A DNA stretch of 64,000 nucleotides from Vagococcus lutrae. Lineage in GTDB: Bacteria; Bacillota; Bacilli; Lactobacillales; Vagococcaceae. The notes beneath the pieces are model-generated. The model saw only the letters and a program-made list of their open reading frames with translations, did not search any database and was not told the DNA's origin. The stretch covers positions 1-64,000 of the forward strand of contig NZ_NGJW01000004.1 in NCBI RefSeq assembly GCF_003987555.1, given 5' to 3'. This document shows, one piece after another, positions 1-8,133 of the stretch. Made by a program: the position numbers and the translations under genes. The first letter of the stretch is position 1. Each line of letters begins with the position of its first letter.

Positions 1-39
1 TTGCTTTACTTCTAATGGATACGATACTCTTGTTCCCAT
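1..39 (-). CDS. Transposase OrfA-like protein, N-terminal fragment (partial)
   Basis: Only thirteen codons are visible (MGTRVSYPLEVKQ), preceded by a strong AGGAGG ribosome binding site at 51-56. From memory this N-terminus resembles the helix-turn-helix OrfA proteins of IS3-family elements in Enterococcus and Listeria, which normally bind the IS ends and are joined to an OrfB integrase by frameshifting. The gene leaves the window at base 1, so intactness cannot be judged. Confidence 0.55.
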   Translation of the reverse strand, partial: MGTRVSYPLEVKQ

Positions 40-42
40 GCT

Positions 43-97
43 AAAAAGCACCTCCTGTTAAATTCATTTTACTTGAATTCAACAAGAAGTGCTTTTT
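43..97 (-). promoter_or_regulatory. Long hairpin sequestering the transposase ribosome binding site
   Basis: On the minus strand the 5' arm (complement of 81-97) pairs with the 3' arm (complement of 43-59), about 17 pairs including two G-U pairs. The 3' arm contains the AGGAGG of the transposase gene. The loop itself can pair further through GAATTC and GAATTT. Transcripts entering from outside would fold this hairpin and hide the ribosome binding site, a known way for IS elements to avoid activation by read-through. That role is inferred here from the pairing. Confidence 0.6.
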
Positions 98-145
98 TAT
101 TGTGTCCCACGTAAGTGGGTCAGTTCCTACAAGCGGTGTTTTCTT

Positions 146-799
146 TTAGAGCTTTTCTCCTCTAACTTCTTCTAATTTATCTTTAACCATCTGAATTACA
201 ACTTTGGCTGCCTCTTCATCTTCAACAAAGTTTAAAGCATCGCCGTCAATTTCCATTTTCGGGCTTTCATCATAATTTTGATACCAAGCTTCATAACGCT
301 TATTGAGTTCTTTATAGTAATCATAAAGTGATGGGTCATAACTTAATTGTTCGAATTCTCTTCCACGTTTTTCAATACGTGCTAACATAGTTTCAAACGA
401 CACTTTGATATGAACCAACAAATCAGGGTGTTTTTTATGAGCAGCATATGGAAGCTCTTCCATCATATTTTTTAATAACTCATCGTAAACTTTTACTTCC
501 GTGTCATTCGCACGTCCTAAATCCGCATTCAAATGAAACAATAGCGAATCTTCATAAATGGAACGATCTAAGACATTGTTATCATGAGCAAGCGCCTGTT
601 TAATACTTGCAAAACGCTTGTTCAAAAAGTAGATTTGTAGTAAAAATGCATATTTATTAGGGTCTGCGTAAAATAAAGGTAATATCTCGTTATTATCTAC
701 TTCTTCATAAAAAACCTCACTGCCTAATTCATTGGCAATCATTTCTGACAAACTGGACTTACCAGCTCCTATTGTTCCCGCTAAAACAATCACACTCAT
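146..799 (-). CDS. Deoxynucleoside kinase (deoxyadenosine/deoxyguanosine kinase family)
   Basis: A 217-residue cytoplasmic nucleoside-salvage enzyme predicted to phosphorylate deoxynucleosides with ATP. The P-loop GTIGAGKSS is at residues 8-16, the DRS motif of the dNK family is near residue 78, and an Arg-rich lid segment (ARIEKRGREFE) is near residue 140. Length is normal for the family. The ATG follows a clear AGGAGG. Transcription comes from its own promoter (851-880) and would run into the IS end just past the stop codon. Purine specificity (dAK or dGK) cannot be decided by eye. Confidence 0.88.
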   Translation of the reverse strand: MSVIVLAGTIGAGKSSLSEMIANELGSEVFYEEVDNNEILPLFYADPNKYAFLLQIYFLNKRFASIKQALAHDNNVLDRSIYEDSLLFHLNADLGRANDTEVKVYDELLKNMMEELPYAAHKKHPDLLVHIKVSFETMLARIEKRGREFEQLSYDPSLYDYYKELNKRYEAWYQNYDESPKMEIDGDALNFVEDEEAAKVVIQMVKDKLEEVRGEKL

Positions 800-850
800 T
801 TTCCTCCTACTTCCTTATACTACATCTTGTGTTATTAATATTCGACTGTT

Positions 851-880
851 ATCATACCTACTTTATCTAGTGATTGTCAA
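851..880 (-). promoter_or_regulatory. Promoter of the deoxynucleoside kinase gene
   Basis: On the minus strand TTGACA (875-880) is separated by 18 bases from TATGAT (851-856). It lies about 50 bases upstream of the kinase start and is divergent from the ECF transporter promoter. Confidence 0.6.
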
Positions 881-944
881 TCTTATCGCCTACATTTATT
901 CTCTTCAAAATAAAACAATCCATTAATAATCATTCTAAAAAACA

Positions 945-973
945 CTGATAATCTTTCTCACTTATGTTATACT
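945..973 (+). promoter_or_regulatory. Likely promoter of the ECF transporter operon
   Basis: CTGATA (945-950), 17 bases, TATACT (968-973). The -35 is weak (four of six), the -10 good. It is the only reasonable sigma-70 pair in front of the operon. Confidence 0.4.
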
Positions 974-998
974 AACAACTGATTTTAAATTTTAATTT

Positions 999-1022
999 AA
1001 TATGTGAAAAATAACGCATATT
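999..1022 (+). promoter_or_regulatory. Inverted repeat in the 5' UTR of the ECF operon
   Basis: AATATGTG (999-1006), eight bases, CGCATATT (1015-1022): arms complementary at seven of eight positions, between the predicted -10 and the ribosome binding site. It could be an operator or a small RNA hairpin. No cognate regulator gene is visible nearby. Confidence 0.35.
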
Positions 1023-1041
1023 ACTTAGTGGAGGATAAATA

Positions 1042-1629
1042 ATGCAAAATAAACTTAAGATTAATGATATGATTACCATAGGCGTATATACCGCAATATA
1101 CTTTTTACTAACAGGGGTTGCGACCTTTTTAAGTTCGATTCTAATTCCTGGTTTTTCAATTATTTTATTACCTGGATTTGTAGCATTCATTACAGGAGCC
1201 GTATATTTCTTGCTCATTCAAAAAGTTCCAAAATTTGGTGCCGTTTCAATCATGGGCATTGTCATGGGGCTCTTTTTCTTGCTTGTCGGACATTTTTCAC
1301 TCACCTTTGTGCCACACTTTGTTGCGGGATTTTTAGCAGATTGGGTCGCACGTATGGGACATTATAAAAACAAACGGATAAATCAAATTAGCTTTGTTAT
1401 ATTCTCCTTTAATATGATGGGACCTATCTTACCGTTGTGGTTCTTTAAAAAAGCTTATGTTAACAACTTAGTAGCGCGTGGGAAAGATGCAGCATATATA
1501 GCCGATACCTTTACTTTTATTAATCAGCAAACTCTCTTTATCAGTTTAGGCTTTCTAATCATCTGCAGCATTATTGGAGCAATTATCGGAGATAAAATGA
1601 TTCAAAAACATTTCGCAGCACTCTCATAA
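1042..1629 (+). CDS. ECF transporter substrate-binding (S) component, Trep_Strep/MptD-like family
   Basis: A 195-residue, very hydrophobic protein with about five or six membrane segments and no signal peptide. Size and sequence resemble the TIGR02185 'Trep_Strep' membrane family, which acts as substrate-capture components of energy-coupling-factor transporters. GGAGG lies just upstream of the ATG. The T component starts directly at its stop codon and the ATPase follows, so this is a dedicated (group I) ECF transporter rather than one sharing a general module. The substrate is not known for the family with certainty and cannot be read from sequence; the flanking dehydrogenase, methyltransferase and epimerase suggest a small metabolite. 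Confidence 0.75.
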   Translation: MQNKLKINDMITIGVYTAIYFLLTGVATFLSSILIPGFSIILLPGFVAFITGAVYFLLIQKVPKFGAVSIMGIVMGLFFLLVGHFSLTFVPHFVAGFLADWVARMGHYKNKRINQISFVIFSFNMMGPILPLWFFKKAYVNNLVARGKDAAYIADTFTFINQQTLFISLGFLIICSIIGAIIGDKMIQKHFAALS

Positions 1630-2345
1630 TGAAAGGACTGGTTGTTACAATGCCTTCGCTTAATACACAAACTAAAATCGCTCTCGTCCTTTTTACTAAT
1701 ATTATGGTTTTTTTTCATCTACCCATTGTTATTGAAAGCAGTTATTTGATTCTCTTATTACTTATTCTAGCCAGTCAAAAAGAATGGCGCAGAATCTTTA
1801 TTTATATCAGCATTTATTTGAGTATTCTCTTATTATCTAGGCCTAACTTTTTATCACAGCTGCCCATTATTGGATCAATCATCGGATTTTATACCTTAAC
1901 CGTACGACGACTGTTTCCTTTGACCATGATGGCGGGCTTTTTGATAAAATCAACGCCAGTATCTTCACTCATCTACACTTTACGAAAATGGAAAATACCA
2001 GAATTTATTATCATCCCACTCAGTGTTTTATTCCGTTTTTTTCCTACACTGAGAAAGGACTATCAACAAATTCGTTCGGCGATGAAATTTAGAGGCATTG
2101 CGGTAACAAATTGGGAAATGGCGCGCCACCCTTTACAGACACTAGAATATATTTTAATTCCGCTACTAATGAACGCCTCTGTGACGGCTCTTGATCTTAG
2201 CAGTGCAGCTCTAACACGTGGTATTAATCATCCAGCAATATCGACTTCTATTTATCAGAAAAAAATGACTTTTTTTGATTGGCTGATTATAACCATACTT
2301 ATCATATTTTTAATTGGAGGCTTAAGTCTATGGGAATTTCTTTAA
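1629..2345 (+). CDS. ECF transporter transmembrane (T) component, EcfT/CbiQ family
   Basis: A 238-residue membrane protein with N-terminal hydrophobic helices, a cytoplasmic coupling region and a C-terminal helix. The two Arg-Gly motifs of EcfT proteins are visible as KFRG and LTRG in the coupling region; they contact the ATPase. It begins at the last base of the S gene and overlaps the ATPase gene by 16 bases, indicating translational coupling. It connects ATP hydrolysis to toppling of the S component. Confidence 0.8.
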   Translation: MKGLVVTMPSLNTQTKIALVLFTNIMVFFHLPIVIESSYLILLLLILASQKEWRRIFIYISIYLSILLLSRPNFLSQLPIIGSIIGFYTLTVRRLFPLTMMAGFLIKSTPVSSLIYTLRKWKIPEFIIIPLSVLFRFFPTLRKDYQQIRSAMKFRGIAVTNWEMARHPLQTLEYILIPLLMNASVTALDLSSAALTRGINHPAISTSIYQKKMTFFDWLIITILIIFLIGGLSLWEFL

Positions 2346-3784
2346 ATCATGTCTCTTTTACCTATCAAAACGAAACGATCATTAGCGACTTATCTCTAGA
2401 TATTCAACAAGGGGACTGTATCGTGTTATGTGGGGCAAGTGGCTGTGGTAAAACAACCATTACACGAATCATCAACGGCTTAATCAATGAATTATATGAA
2501 GGGACTTTGGAAGGCGAAAGGTACTTAAATGACATGTCCTATAACGATTTATCTTTTTATCAGCTTCCTGAACGTATTGGTTCTGTTTTTCAAAATCCTA
2601 AAACGCAGTTTTTCACGTTAGAGGTTTTAAGTGAATTAGCTTTTCCATGTGAAAATATTGGAATGTCGCCTGACAAGATTCAATCTCGAATTGAAGACGT
2701 CGCGACTCTTTTTAATATCCACGACCTTTTAAACCGTGAGATGTTCTCATTGTCAGGTGGCGAAAAACAACTGGTTGCACTCGCGTCTGCCTACATGCTT
2801 CATCCAGAATATCTCGTACTCGACGAACCATCCAGTAATCTTGATTTACAAACGATTGAACGCCTTACCGATATCTTGCACCGCTTAAAGAATGTCGGTT
2901 GTACTCTTATTATCTCAGAACATCGTCTTTATTATTTGGAATCTCTCGCAGACTACTATCTATATCAAACGCCTGCTCGTGATTGGACTTTATATGATAA
3001 GCCTTCTTGGGAAGATCTAACTAGTGATGAACGACAAACACTTGGCTTAAGAACAAAGCAACTTCCTGAAAAAATCACCCTGTCACCGTCGATGATTGCG
3101 TGCAACGATGATGTCGAAACACTTAGTATCAAACAAATCCCTGTAAGATGGCACGCTAAATCACAACCTTTGTTAACAACACAGACACATGAATTTAAAG
3201 CCGGAACTATCATAGGGATTATTGGTCCAAATGGGGTAGGAAAATCGACATTTTCTAAACAATTAGCAGGAATTTTACCGTGTGACGCTGATAAAATAAG
3301 TTGGAATGGTAATTTTCTTTCAGATAAAGAACGATTACGGCAGAGTTATCTTGTCATGCAAGATGTCAACTATCAGCTCTTTACAGAAACAGTCGAACGA
3401 GAATTAACTTTAAAAGCGACACGATTAGAATTACGCGATGAAATCATTCAGAGCCTGAACTTAGGGCACTTGCTAAAAAGACATCCAATGACGCTTTCTG
3501 GTGGCGAAAAACAACGTGTAGCGATTGCTTCAGCTTTACTATCTGGAAAAAAAGTGGTCATTTTAGATGAACCAACTAGCGGTATGGATTATCAACATAT
3601 GATGCAGTTGAAAAATGCGTTGAATTTGATGAAAAAACATAATCTCTTTATCTTTATTATCACTCATGATATCGAATTTATTGAACAAACAATGAATGAA
3701 TTACTTGTGTTAACCAAACAAGGTAGTTTTTCAAGTAATTCCGTAATTGACCGACAAACGTTAGAAATATGGATGAAAAAATAG
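2330..3784 (+). CDS. ECF transporter ATPase with two fused ABC domains
   Basis: A 484-residue fused duplicate ATPase. Domain 1 has Walker A GASGCGKTT and signature LSGGEKQ with LDEP; domain 2 has Walker A GPNGVGKST, signature LSGGEKQ and LDEPTSG. It replaces the separate EcfA1/EcfA2 pair, as in YkoD-type systems. The start is ATG 2330, preceded by GGAGG at 2316-2320; a 17-codon upstream extension in frame lacks a ribosome binding site and lies inside the T gene. Both nucleotide sites look intact. It powers the transporter made by the two preceding genes. Confidence 0.85.
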   Translation: MGISLNHVSFTYQNETIISDLSLDIQQGDCIVLCGASGCGKTTITRIINGLINELYEGTLEGERYLNDMSYNDLSFYQLPERIGSVFQNPKTQFFTLEVLSELAFPCENIGMSPDKIQSRIEDVATLFNIHDLLNREMFSLSGGEKQLVALASAYMLHPEYLVLDEPSSNLDLQTIERLTDILHRLKNVGCTLIISEHRLYYLESLADYYLYQTPARDWTLYDKPSWEDLTSDERQTLGLRTKQLPEKITLSPSMIACNDDVETLSIKQIPVRWHAKSQPLLTTQTHEFKAGTIIGIIGPNGVGKSTFSKQLAGILPCDADKISWNGNFLSDKERLRQSYLVMQDVNYQLFTETVERELTLKATRLELRDEIIQSLNLGHLLKRHPMTLSGGEKQRVAIASALLSGKKVVILDEPTSGMDYQHMMQLKNALNLMKKHNLFIFIITHDIEFIEQTMNELLVLTKQGSFSSNSVIDRQTLEIWMKK

Positions 3785-3804
3785 AAAGGAAACGGTGAAT
3801 CAAT

Positions 3805-4719
3805 ATGGTGTTAAAAATTGGTGTAATGGGTTTAGGCACGATTGCACAAAAAGCATACTTGCCGATTATGAATCAATTACAAACGAATGTCGAGTGGCAT
3901 TATTTCACTCGAAACAAAGAAACGAGAGAACGCTTAGCTAATCAATATCAATGGCAATTCGTCTATGACGATTTTCAGACGTTCTACGAAGCAGACTTAG
4001 ATGCATGCTTTATTCATACATCAACCTCTACCCATTATACTTTTATTAAAATGTTTTTAGAAAAAGGGGTACATGTTTATGTTGATAAACCGATTAGCGA
4101 AAATTTAGATGAAGTCAAAGAACTTCTGGCGCTTGCCAAACAACAGCAATGTCTTCTATTTACAGGATTTAACCGGCGCCGTGCTCCTATGGTTCAACAA
4201 CTTAAAGAGGTTCCCGATAAAAATATGATTATCGTTCAAAAAAATATTATGGGAACATCTAAATCGTTAAAGGAAATTTTGTACGATTTATTTATCCATG
4301 TTGTCGATACGGGCTTGTTTTTAATGGAAGGAGCCGTTCAGCAGCACTATATTGATTTACAAATCAATGAAGCTAATCAAAGCTTAGAGCGAGTATGCTT
4401 GCATCTTTCAAATCAACAAAATACGGTCATTTGTATTACCAATCTCAATAGTGGCGCTCGTACGGAAAGTATTGAAGTGCAAAGTCCAAGCGGTACGTAT
4501 CATGTCCATAACCTTGCTCAACTAAATCATACAACGCCCGATGGAACGATTCATCAGACATTTCCTGATTGGACACCAACACTTGAAAAACGTGGGTTTG
4601 AAACAACAATAAAAGAATTTTTAACGTTAGTGGAACAAGATGCAACCTATTATGACGATTCGCTTGCTTATCATTCTCACAAATGGATTGAAGCAATCGT
4701 GAAGAAAGGAAATGAATGA
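3805..4719 (+). CDS. Gfo/Idh/MocA-family oxidoreductase
   Basis: A 304-residue NAD(P)-dependent dehydrogenase. The N-terminal Rossmann motif is GVMGLGTIAQKAY (residues 6-18), followed by the family signature VDKPIS near residue 93, where the Lys is normally catalytic. The C-terminal alpha/beta domain contains a conserved-looking HVVDTG segment. Substrates in this family are usually sugars, inositols or imino/opine-like compounds. It starts 20 bases after the ATPase stop and overlaps the methyltransferase by four bases, so it is part of the ECF operon and probably acts on the imported compound. The substrate is unknown. Confidence 0.78.
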   Translation: MVLKIGVMGLGTIAQKAYLPIMNQLQTNVEWHYFTRNKETRERLANQYQWQFVYDDFQTFYEADLDACFIHTSTSTHYTFIKMFLEKGVHVYVDKPISENLDEVKELLALAKQQQCLLFTGFNRRRAPMVQQLKEVPDKNMIIVQKNIMGTSKSLKEILYDLFIHVVDTGLFLMEGAVQQHYIDLQINEANQSLERVCLHLSNQQNTVICITNLNSGARTESIEVQSPSGTYHVHNLAQLNHTTPDGTIHQTFPDWTPTLEKRGFETTIKEFLTLVEQDATYYDDSLAYHSHKWIEAIVKKGNE

Positions 4720-5489
4720 TGATGAAGGACTACTATGGCGAATTAGCCACGATTGTTTATCAGCTATCAAAACCAATCGGTACAGCTCTTAATGGCGATA
4801 TTGATTATTACTTGGAACGTATCCAAGCTAACTCATCAAAAAATCAACGAGTGTTAGAAATTGGTAGTGGTACGGGTAGGGCACTGATTCCTCTTTTAGA
4901 GGAAGGAGTGAATATCGAAGGGATAGAGTATTCAGATGAAATGCTTTCACTTTGTCGTGATGAACTCGCTCGCCGTCAACTAACAACTTCTTTATATCAA
5001 GGCGATTATATGACGCGTCAATTCCCACACTCTTTTGACACACTTATTATTCCTGTCGCAACGTTTAATCTTATTACGGCTCATAAAGGTATCCAACTTT
5101 TCTTAGAAAAATGCGTGTCGGATTTAAAACAAGGTGGCAGAATAATTTTTGATATTGATTTACCCTTTTATCCAGAACTTGGAGAACGTCAACGTTCACA
5201 ATATGAATGGGATTCTCAAAAATCCATTTCGGTTGAACATGAAATAACCAAGATTGATTGGCTAACACAAGAAATACATCATCTCTATACTTATCAACTG
5301 TGGCAAAACCAACGTTTAGTTGATACTCAACACCAACAACTAAACATTAAGTGGTACGGTTTAACAGAGATTACATTACTTTTAGAACAAGCTGGTTTCA
5401 AAAATATTGTTATCTCAGCTGACTATGAGTATGAGTTAGCACCTTCTGACAGTAATCAAACGATTACAATAGAAGCAACCAAAGCCTAA
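4716..5489 (+). CDS. Class I SAM-dependent methyltransferase
   Basis: A 257-residue Rossmann-type methyltransferase. Motif I LEIGSGTGRAL is near residue 47, an acidic residue ends the second strand (IEGIEYSDEM), and post-motif FDTLIIPVATFNL is near residue 106. No membrane segments. ATG overlaps the MocA-family gene stop (ATGA), preceded by AAAGGA; three consecutive ATG codons leave the exact start open by two residues. As the last gene of the ECF operon it probably methylates the same small metabolite, but this is inference from context. Confidence 0.75.
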   Translation: MMMKDYYGELATIVYQLSKPIGTALNGDIDYYLERIQANSSKNQRVLEIGSGTGRALIPLLEEGVNIEGIEYSDEMLSLCRDELARRQLTTSLYQGDYMTRQFPHSFDTLIIPVATFNLITAHKGIQLFLEKCVSDLKQGGRIIFDIDLPFYPELGERQRSQYEWDSQKSISVEHEITKIDWLTQEIHHLYTYQLWQNQRLVDTQHQQLNIKWYGLTEITLLLEQAGFKNIVISADYEYELAPSDSNQTITIEATKA

Positions 5490-5499
5490 TATTAAACAC

Positions 5500-5529
5500 A
5501 AAAAGGAGCAGAAATCTGCTCCTTTTTTT
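5500..5529. terminator. Bidirectional terminator between the methyltransferase and the DapF-like gene
   Basis: A perfect GGAGCAGA/TCTGCTCC-type stem flanked by an A-run on one side and T-run on the other (arms within 5500-5527) closes both convergent transcripts. Confidence 0.85.
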
Positions 5530-6400
5530 AATCTGATTCATCATAAACGATATGCTCGATCAACGTTGCTTCCCCTTGCAACTCAACCCAATATTGACCT
5601 TCAGGTGTTTGTCTTGGTCTTACAAACACTGTCCCTCCAGCACTTTTCACTTCAATTAATTCTCCAAACTCTCGTAAGTAGAGTAATGAATAAAGTAAGC
5701 CACTTGCTGCCATAGCCGTTCCACAGGAAAAAGTATGCCCTGCCACTGTTTCAAATGTATCAACATATAATCTATCTTTATCAACTTTTACAAAACTTAC
5801 GTTAATTCCATTTGGAAAATAACGATTACCTTGTGTCAGTTTTTCTGCAATAAGTTGTCTCTCTGCTATCGACAACCCATCCGTTTCTTTGACAAACGTA
5901 ACTAAATGAGGCGTTGGCGTGGCAATGGCTGTAAATCTTAACTTACGGGTAATGTCTTTTAAGCGTTTCTCAATAAAGGTTGTCCCACTCTCAACTTCTC
6001 GATTTAATGTTTCCATTAATAAACTCATGGGAGAAATTTCAACACGATAAAGATGGTCGCTAATATCATCCACTATTTTTTGGACGTGCAATGTCGCATG
6101 ACGTGTCTCAATTAATTGGTGCACGTTCTTTTCTGGATTTTCATCAAACAAAAAATGTGCGACTCCTCTAATTCCATTTCCACACAGTAAACATTCTGTA
6201 CCATCACGATGAAACGTCGTCATTTTTACCGTCACTTCTTCTGTTGAGTCTTCCAATACTATAAAACTTTTCATGTTTGGAAAATCTTGTGCAATTTTTT
6301 GTGCCAGTCTTGAAAACTCGTCTGTCGCTCTCTTCTCTTGACGATTGTCTAGCATTAAATAATGATTTCCTGATGCTTTGATATGATGTAGTGTTATCAA
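5528..6400 (-). CDS. DapF-like epimerase/racemase (PLP-independent, two-cysteine)
   Basis: A 290-residue protein of the diaminopimelate epimerase fold. Both catalytic-cysteine motifs are present: TECLLCGNGIRG with Cys73, and TFSCGTAMAAS in the second half. The N-terminal SGNHYLMLD matches the DapF substrate loop. The start is TTG after GGGGGAGG, spacing about nine. No other lysine/DAP pathway gene is in the window. It may be the DAP epimerase, or a different amino-acid racemase of this fold, such as the CntK histidine racemase of staphylopine synthesis. Its position next to the ECF/dehydrogenase/methyltransferase operon makes the second reading worth testing. Confidence 0.75.
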   Translation of the reverse strand: MITLHHIKASGNHYLMLDNRQEKRATDEFSRLAQKIAQDFPNMKSFIVLEDSTEEVTVKMTTFHRDGTECLLCGNGIRGVAHFLFDENPEKNVHQLIETRHATLHVQKIVDDISDHLYRVEISPMSLLMETLNREVESGTTFIEKRLKDITRKLRFTAIATPTPHLVTFVKETDGLSIAERQLIAEKLTQGNRYFPNGINVSFVKVDKDRLYVDTFETVAGHTFSCGTAMAASGLLYSLLYLREFGELIEVKSAGGTVFVRPRQTPEGQYWVELQGEATLIEHIVYDESD

Positions 6401-6458
6401 AACTTGACGCCTCCCCCTATTCTCTTATCTTTATCGTACCAAATTCTAGGATAATTAA

Positions 6459-6490
6459 CAAAAAAAGCTAAGTAGTTTCCTACTTAGCTT
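6459..6490 (-). terminator. Terminator of sodA
   Basis: Stem AAGCTAAGTAG/CTACTTAGCTT (6465-6490) followed on the minus strand by a run of seven T. Confidence 0.85.
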
Positions 6491-6525
6491 ATATCTATAA
6501 CAACGCTTTTATCAGTCCAGCAAGA

Positions 6526-7134
6526 CTATTTTGCAGCGTTATAGCGTTTGTTGACTTCATCCCAGTTGACAACATTCCAAAAAGCTTTAATGTAGTCAGG
6601 ACGAACGTTACTATATTTTTTATAGTATGCGTGTTCCCAAACATCTAAACCTAATACAGGGGTTTTTCCTTCTGTTAAAGGTGAATCTTGGTTTGGCGTT
6701 GACATAATTTCTAATTTTCCGTCATTAACCACTAACCATGCCCAACCAGAACCGAAACGTCCTGTTGCAGCTGCAGCAAAATCTGTTTTAAATTGGTCAA
6801 AACTACCGAATGTTTTGTCAATAGCTTCTTTAATTTCACCTGTTGGTTCGCCACCAGCATTTGGTGCCATAATTTCCCAGAAGAATGTATGGTTAGCATG
6901 TCCGCCACCATTGTTACGTACAGCCGTACGAATATCTTCAGGAACAGCATCTAACTCTGCTACTAATGTGTCAATATCTTTTTCGCCTAATTCAGGATGC
7001 TTCTCAATAGCCGCATTTAAATTGGTTACGTAAGTATTGTGATGCTTTTCGTGGTGCAAATGCATTGTTAACTCATCAATGTGTGGCTCTAATGCATCAT
7101 ATGCGTATGGTAATTTTGGTAATGAATAACTCAT
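6526..7134 (-). CDS. sodA: Superoxide dismutase (Mn)
   Basis: A 202-residue Fe/Mn superoxide dismutase converting superoxide to H2O2 and O2 in the cytoplasm. Metal ligands are visible as His27 in HLHHEKHH, the His of NHTFFWEIM, and Asp/His of DVWEHAYY near 163-167. The GSGWAWLV motif is present. The start is chosen as the ATG at 7134, eight bases after GGAGG; a five-codon in-frame extension would place the ribosome binding site inside the gene. Monocistronic, with its own terminator. Mn use is the usual state in lactobacillales and is inferred. Confidence 0.95.
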   Translation of the reverse strand: MSYSLPKLPYAYDALEPHIDELTMHLHHEKHHNTYVTNLNAAIEKHPELGEKDIDTLVAELDAVPEDIRTAVRNNGGGHANHTFFWEIMAPNAGGEPTGEIKEAIDKTFGSFDQFKTDFAAAATGRFGSGWAWLVVNDGKLEIMSTPNQDSPLTEGKTPVLGLDVWEHAYYKKYSNVRPDYIKAFWNVVNWDEVNKRYNAAK

Positions 7135-7179
7135 GTCATAACCCTCCAAATAATAATTTTTATAAATAACCTCTACTAA

Positions 7180-7210
7180 TAGAATAGCATTTTTTTTAGA
7201 AAATCACAAA
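7180..7210 (-). promoter_or_regulatory. Likely sodA promoter
   Basis: On the minus strand TTGTGA, 17 bases, TATTCT, located about 50-75 bases upstream of the sodA start. Positions are approximate. Confidence 0.4.
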
Positions 7211-7301
7211 GTTATTGCTTTTCACATGGAGTCCGCCTTACTTGAGTATTCATCCCAAAACGTTTACAATTAAAACAGAAAAGAATTAAAGGAGGGACTA
7301 T

Positions 7302-8114
7302 ATGACCTTAGTCCAATTATTTGTTACCGCGTTTAAAAAACCAGCTGATTTGTATGAAGGGCGCAAAAAATCTGGTGGAAAAGTTTTTCTATATTTACTA
7401 ATATTAAGCTTGATTCTAGCACTTCCGGTCATTCGACAAGTGGTTCATGTTTTTAATCTTGTTCAAGACGACATGCAAAAAATTGCAAAAGAAATGCCGG
7501 AATTTAAGATAGAAAACAATCAATTGACGACCGAAAAAGAAGAAGACGGCTTTATCTATCAAACTGATTACATGGTATTCTCGTTCGACCCTCAGAACAA
7601 ACGAACGCCTGAAGATATCCGAAAAGATTTATCTGGTAATGTGATAGGTGTTGGTTTACTTAAAAATGAAGTAGTATTTGCGATTGCAGATGAAAACATT
7701 ATTGCTTCGCAATTGCAAGTAAACCCAATGATTTTGACCTACGATCGTTTTGATAGTCAACAACTTAACAAAGGCTACTTTGAAAATCTTGCCACATCCA
7801 ATCGTTCAACACGCTATGTGTCGGGTGTAACGTTCCTTGTGCTTTTAATTCCTGTCTTGGCAAACTTTGTCTTTTCACTATTAATTGTTACAATGATTAG
7901 TCATTTCTTTACGGGAGCTCGTCTTATGAACCTTACTTTTGGTGAAAGTTTTAAATTAGTCGTATTTGCTTCGACCATGCCTGTTTTTATTACTGCGGCG
8001 ATTGATTTTGCCTTTCAATCTGTTAGCTCAAACTTTGTTATTATTTTAGTCTCTTATGTACTATATCGTCAAATCATCATGCAACAGCGATTCAAAGATC
8101 ATTTAAAAAAATAA
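7302..8114 (+). CDS. DUF1189 family membrane protein
   Basis: A 270-residue protein with an N-terminal basic stretch, a membrane helix at about residues 26-45, a roughly 130-residue extracytoplasmic domain, and three or four C-terminal helices. This is the DUF1189 architecture seen in Bacillales and Lactobacillales; the molecular function is not established. The start follows GGAGGG. The D-2-hydroxyacid dehydrogenase gene begins 19 bases downstream without a terminator between, so the two are probably co-transcribed. Confidence 0.75.
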   Translation: MTLVQLFVTAFKKPADLYEGRKKSGGKVFLYLLILSLILALPVIRQVVHVFNLVQDDMQKIAKEMPEFKIENNQLTTEKEEDGFIYQTDYMVFSFDPQNKRTPEDIRKDLSGNVIGVGLLKNEVVFAIADENIIASQLQVNPMILTYDRFDSQQLNKGYFENLATSNRSTRYVSGVTFLVLLIPVLANFVFSLLIVTMISHFFTGARLMNLTFGESFKLVVFASTMPVFITAAIDFAFQSVSSNFVIILVSYVLYRQIIMQQRFKDHLKK

Positions 8115-8133
8115 TTCTTAAAGGGGTTTGTTC

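Larger units (their letters stand above)
1..131 (-). mobile_element. Truncated end of an IS3-family-like insertion sequence
   Basis: Read on the minus strand, a probable terminus begins at 131 with TGTAGGAACTGACCC and contains a short hairpin (CCCAC-GTAA-GTGGG on the plus strand, 106-119). A leader follows, then the start of a transposase reading frame that runs off the window edge. The putative IS end lies only 14 bases beyond the stop codon of the neighbouring kinase gene, so that gene's own terminator is probably displaced. The family call rests on the N-terminal residues of the reading frame and the TG terminus; the other end and any target duplication are outside the window. Confidence 0.6.

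Noticed and set aside
972-1217. Minus-strand reading frame of 81 codons opposite the ECF S gene
   Set aside because: It lies antisense to a well supported membrane protein gene, has no ribosome binding site and no recognisable features.
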